Shown: one piece after another, positions 16,803-20,319 of the stretch
Numbering within the stretch: the stretch's first letter is position 1
Layout: every line of letters starts with the position of its first letter
NCBI RefSeq assembly: GCF_001949145.1
Contig: NW_019091456.1
Coordinates: 240,585-260,903, forward strand
Direction of reading: 5' to 3'
From: Acanthaster planci
Taxonomy: Eukaryota > Echinodermata > Asteroidea > Valvatida > Acanthasteridae
DNA: 20,319 nt
Notes under the pieces: generated by a model
Seen by the model: the letters and a program-made list of their open reading frames with translations, nothing else
Told to the model about the DNA's origin: nothing
Databases searched by the model: none
Position numbers and translations under genes: made by a program

Positions 16803-19620
16803 CTGAAACAAAGTCATCCAAACAACTGAATGAAGTATTTTTTTGTAGAGGTATCTTTTCTTTTTATACCTTGTACACAAGTGGACCAAGCTGCACCTGT
16901 TTCCCTGATGAATGGTCTAAGCATGTCAGGACCGAGCTGGTTAAAGGTCCCAAAGCACTGATTGCTAACCATGCAACATAACCTCTGACATGCCACCAGT
17001 CATCCTAAAACAATGTGTTACATTTCAACCTTCTCAGAGGTGAACATATAAAAAGAATCAATCATCCATTACACCATTGTTCATTTTCTGTGTAATTTTC
17101 TGTCAACTATAAGCAAGGAAGAGAATCACGTATGAGACAAATCAACAAGTAAAAATGTTTCATTTTACGGTTTTCAAGGATTTGACTTCAAAAGGAAATG
17201 CTCAAGTTGTGCATTTGACAGTTGGCTTATCTTGAGGATGTTTAAATGTCCCGGTAATATAGTGTCAAAGGCAAGATTTCACTGGTTTCAGTAAGAGGGC
17301 CAGGGGCCATCCATAATTTTCATCATTTTCTCGAGCGTACAAACCGTATGGGGGGTTTAGACCGTATCTATGCTTTTTCTGAATATGAAAAATGATGATA
17401 TGCCAACGTGCGAATCAGAGGTCACTTTCAAATTTTGCAGGTGTTGCTAGCTACCCGGTAGCTTCTTTAAACCACATACAAAACTTCTGTTCTATCCTCT
17501 ACTAGTATTAGTATTCACTGATTTTCAAGCCTTGACTTTTTAGGTGTTTTTTAAACAATGTTTTATTTGAAATTTACATTCTGTTAACCAAAGTACTTAA
17601 ATATACATGTATATCATTGTGCCACAGCAATTCTGCCTTCTTACAACACATCGTCATCAGATTAATTTATCATAACTGCCTTTCTTGAATCCTTTCTATA
17701 TGTAGGTCCTTACATCTACATGAACTACTATCAAATGACTTACTCTGATGACACCCTAACTGGCTCTGGTGCCGACGTGTGTCGTTTCCTGTCATTAGCA
17801 AATTGTGATCTCTTCTCCTCAGCTTGCAGCATGTCACTGGATTTATACCGGTCTCTGCTAGTTAGCTGTGGCGATGTCACATTCTGCGGACAGTGTGCCC
17901 CAAAAATACAAATATGTGAAATTGTCAAAAAGTACCCCATTTTCAGTAAGAGTGCTTGTAGTTCACCTGACTGATTTCATAAGAGGTAAAAAGTGAGAGT
18001 TCGTTATCATATTTCCCCCTCTCGTAACTTCTTACAGAGAGTTACGTAAGACCCGTAGTGTCATTTCACAGGTAATTTTTGTAAAAAAAAAAACCATCAT
18101 CGTACTCCGAACAAAAGATCAGGCTGCTGGGCATTACCGACATTTTTCACTCTCAAAAGTGGAGATAATCCAACATTGTTTTGAAACAGCATACCACAGT
18201 TTGGGGTGTTTAGAGCGAGCGGATTACCACCGGGACAAAAGAAACACTCGGGCGTCAATAAAGGTCACCTGTCAACTTAGAGTAGAGCCTAAAGATTACT
18301 TCATGTGGGTATAAACGTGCGTTAAATGAAATGATGAATTTTTGAAGAATTTTGAAAAACAGAAAAAATGATAATTATCCCGGCCCAGCATCACCAACAT
18401 TGATAATTAATCCCGGCGCAAAGTGGTTAAGGGTCTCTTAAAGAAAATGTTGAAGGGAAAAGATGTCACCAGCAGGCTTTTTCTGAGAAATATTTCAATA
18501 TTACTTAAACTGAAACTCATTCGCTGAAGAGATGATGCACTTAATTGTGAAAAAAAAAATTTCAGTTGGCTGTATAAAATTGTTACCTCAAACAGCAAAA
18601 CTGTACAAATGGCCAAAAAACATGTCACAATAGTCCAAGTGTATGTGTGCACAAGAATATCTCCTTGACCATGTTGACCGGGTTCCCCTGAGATACTAAC
18701 CCCTTTTGATGGCTTGGCAGGAGTGTGGTCATCACCCTGTGAATGCCTGGGTGGGGGAGGAGGCGGTGGGGATGTGCCAGGGGAAATTTCATCCTGATGA
18801 TGAAGAAAAGGTACAACCCATTAAGATAGTTGACAATAAGCACATATCAAGTGTCACTCGTGAAATGAATTTCAAAATATTTTGAGCAGATATCCGTATT
18901 TCTGTTTGAAACACGAGGACACCATTTCTGCCTTTACACTTTGGTAAAAACTGGACAGTCCTTTACACTTTTTAATACAATGTCCTGACAATGAATGGTA
19001 TCGCAGCTATGATTCCAATTTAGGAGCTCACTCTACCGCCACCAAGGTCAAGGGTTTCAATCATGAGCCTAATGTATACACTTGCTTAGTACATAATTGG
19101 TGACTGTTTTGCGCCATAAAAGTTCAAATATAAACAAAACATGGCAACTAACCAAGCACGAAAAGTTCTCAAACACCGTTGTCGTAACATTTATTAACAT
19201 GACCCTAAAGCTTTTGCCTTCAGTCTACTGAACACACTTCTCTGCTCAAGGGCTCACAAATATCGCAGTTTATATTTAGATAAAAAAGCCTGAAAAAATT
19301 TCAAAAACTTCCATAAATGTATTAAAATTGGACTCATCCAATCTTCCGAGATTTTTGCTGTAGATCACCTACCATTGGCACGTAATCACCATGGCCAGTG
19401 GCTGTTAACATGGATCCATCACTGGCTGCCATGCTCTCAAACTGGCTGAAGTCTGCAAAATCCGTCTGGTCAGGGGCGTTCTCCTCCTCTCCAGCTGAGG
19501 ATGTGTAGCTGTTGCGACTACTGGAGGCTGAGGAGGAGCAGGTTTGCTCACTGGAATGAGAGCTGAGCTGGGTGTTGGGTCTTGGTGGGATGGTAGGTCT
19601 TGGTGGAACAACCTGTCTCT
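16625..19620 (-). CDS. REPS1: REPS1-like RalBP1-associated Eps-homology protein, C-terminal part (last four exons)
   Basis: Exons 19620-19373, 18793-18701, 17883-17744 and 16802-16625 join in phase into 218 residues plus a TAG stop. In order they code two PPRP SH3 ligands (residues 5-14), a Ser-rich acidic stretch, [10 protein letters not shown] (52-61), seven prolines (91-97), a charged linker, and a coiled coil (about 162-208) ending [11 protein letters not shown]. Human REPS1 has the same order: PPRP motifs, NFADFSQFE, a proline segment, and the terminal QASIRRNKETN...RLNSELQQ...EERISLE coiled coil with LRPF. In that family EH domains bind NPF proteins, the prolines bind Crk/Grb2 SH3 domains and the coiled coil binds RalBP1, linking Ral signalling to endocytosis in the cytoplasm. 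The EH domains lie beyond the right edge. REPS2 cannot be excluded; an invertebrate probably has one ancestral gene. Confidence 0.9.
16803..17743 (-). other. REPS1-like last intron
   Basis: The intron runs from donor GTAAGT at 17743 to acceptor tttcag. A TACATGTA lies at 17604-17611 and the motif accgtat occurs twice near 17345-17370. No exon or repeat family is recognised. Confidence 0.8.
17744..17883 (-). CDS. REPS1: REPS1-like exon (charged linker)
   Basis: The acceptor is gcacactgtccgcag, ending at 17884, and the donor is GTAAGT at 17743. The exon codes [20 protein letters not shown], then [20 protein letters not shown] and PVRVSS. No close family match is recognised. It is accepted because it starts in phase 0 and ends in phase 2 (GA|C gives Asp), exactly what the flanking exons need, and because its charged, Ser/Pro-rich composition suits the linker before the coiled coil. 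Confidence 0.82.
17884..18700 (-). other. REPS1-like intron
   Basis: The intron runs from donor GTTAGT at 18700 to acceptor gtccgcag. It has a small inverted repeat CGTAACT/AGTTACG (18024-18047) and a short direct duplication (18369-18419). Nothing coding is seen. Confidence 0.8.
18369..18419. repeat. Short imperfect direct duplication
   Basis: TGATAATTATCCCGGC (18369) and TGATAATTAATCCCGGC (18401) are spaced 32 bases apart. This looks like a local duplication inside the intron. Confidence 0.6.
18701..18793 (-). CDS. REPS1: REPS1-like exon (poly-proline segment)
   Basis: The acceptor is cttcttcatcatcag, ending at 18794, and the donor is GTTAGT at 18700, slightly off consensus. The 31 codons are phase 0 at both ends: DEISPGTS, seven Pro, [16 protein letters not shown]. 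It matches the proline-rich region of REPS1 in style and position. Confidence 0.85.
18794..19372 (-). other. REPS1-like intron
   Basis: The intron runs from donor GTAGGT at 19372 to acceptor catcatcag. I see no repeat, RNA gene or extra exon. Confidence 0.8.
19373..19620 (-). CDS. REPS1: REPS1-like exon (PPRP SH3 ligands and FADFSQFE motif)
   Basis: The acceptor is cttgtccattgtgcag, ending at 19621, and the donor is GTAGGT at 19372. Entry is phase 1 (two bases, AG, complete a codon) and exit is phase 0. It codes [17 protein letters not shown], a Ser-rich stretch with three Glu, [18 protein letters not shown] and ends HGDYVPM. The FADFSQFE run is the clearest REPS1 signature in the window. 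The preceding exon must end in phase 1 and was not found in the window. Confidence 0.9.
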
Positions 19621-20319
19621 CTGCACAATGGACAAGACAAGTCAACTCTTCAAATTTGGGAAATTCTCATTAAATTGACGTGCACCTTTAAAAATTAGGT
19701 ATTTTTCTCAATTATGATCATATGAGGCATTAACATTAAGCAAACAAGTTCTTTTCACAAAGGTTAGATGACCAAACATATATGTAGCAACTTTAAAGTC
19801 TTCTGGAAGAATCTTCCACTTTCTAACAAATGCAGAAAACCTCACTTAGCACCAATCCTGGTTGTTGCTTAAATACATACCTCAGCTTGGCTGCACCGTT
19901 TGACTCCATCAAAATAGAAAAGATATTAAATGCATATGTTGCTTACCTTGTTTGAAATTAATGTCTGTGCACACTAGCGACAATATGCCAAAAACTGCAC
20001 TAATTTAAGTTAGATGGTTGCAAGGTAATAATGCCCATCACAGTAAATGTGGAAAAACATAAAAAGTGTTATGTGCGTATAAAGATGTACGTGTATACCA
20101 CAGTCCAATCCGTAGATGTCAGGGTACCAAGCAATCAATGGTTTACCTGAGATTGGCCACCAGAGCAATGGGCATACGTACATGTATAAAGGTAGGGAAC
20201 AGGTATAGATATAGTCACTGTATATGTAAATATATAGATAGTCTGTGAGAGAAAATACAAAAGCTTAAATGCAGGAACTGGAGAAACATCATTTTTCCCA
20301 CAAAGATGTTACCACCAAC
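19621..20319 (-). other. REPS1-like intron, continuing past the window edge
   Basis: The acceptor is at 19622-19621. No exon ending in phase 1 was found up to the window edge. A donor-like GTATGT at 19880-19875 follows a short open segment, but the phase is wrong. A TACATGTA lies at 20179-20186. Confidence 0.75.

Noticed and set aside
17720-17974. 84-codon + strand open frame
   Set aside because: It is antisense to the REPS1-like linker exon, which is supported by splice sites and phases on the other strand.
18040-18074. Acceptor- and donor-like signals on the + strand around a 30-base segment
   Set aside because: No + strand gene is present here; it lies in an intron of the - strand gene and is likely chance.
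19405-19635. Alternative - strand frame over the FADFSQFE exon
   Set aside because: It is out of frame with the recognised REPS1 motifs and with the downstream exon phases.
19881-19909. Possible short - strand exon (ATGGAGTCAAACGG...) with donor GTATGT
   Set aside because: It ends in phase 2 while the next exon needs phase 1; the frame giving phase 1 meets a TGA at once.

Overview
The window is nuclear DNA from an animal. It holds parts of two split protein-coding genes lying tail to tail, with large introns, long non-coding 3' regions and several old mobile elements. Exons join across GT-AG introns with matching phases, there is no operon-like layout, and the repeats are animal types (a tRNA-derived SINE, a pogo-type MITE, a long-TIR MITE). 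The protein sequences and repeat style suggest a marine invertebrate, perhaps a deuterostome such as an echinoderm or hemichordate. That placement is an impression, not a demonstrated result.

Left part, + strand, 1 to about 10.3 kb: the histone-binding WD40 protein RBBP4 (RbAp48/Caf1-55 type). Ten consecutive coding exons (503-659, 1376-1426, 2504-2598, 3200-3373, 4743-4858, 5041-5201, 5855-5981, 6364-6518, 7605-7773, 8272-8343) give 424 residues and a stop, lacking only the few residues of exon 1, which must lie to the left of the window. The introns carry a SINE (intron 3), a minisatellite built from the intron's own 5' splice site (intron 6) and a hairpin-forming MITE (intron 9). The 3' UTR carries a pogo-type MITE and possibly a tRNA relic.

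Right part, - strand, about 20.3 kb down to about 10.3 kb: the C-terminal part of a REPS1-like gene (RalBP1-associated Eps-homology protein). Four exons (19620-19373, 18793-18701, 17883-17744, 16802-16625) encode SH3-ligand prolines, a FADFSQFE motif, a seven-proline run and the terminal coiled coil. Upstream exons lie beyond the right edge. The region 10.3-16.6 kb is best read as its very long 3' UTR, ending at three overlapping AATAAA signals near 10.35 kb. RBBP4's likely distal poly(A) signal is at 10.30 kb, so the two transcripts would end within about 100 bases of each other.

The genes have unrelated jobs (chromatin assembly and modification; endocytosis and Ral signalling). Nothing in the sequence suggests they work together. 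I see no CRISPR array, no intact tRNA or rRNA and no intact transposase. The observations most worth a second look are the duplicated splice-donor minisatellite of intron 6, the strong excess of the palindrome TACATGTA (18 copies), two related MITE copies that would lie in opposite sense in the two 3' UTRs, and a proline-to-glycine change in RBBP4's otherwise conserved PP loop.
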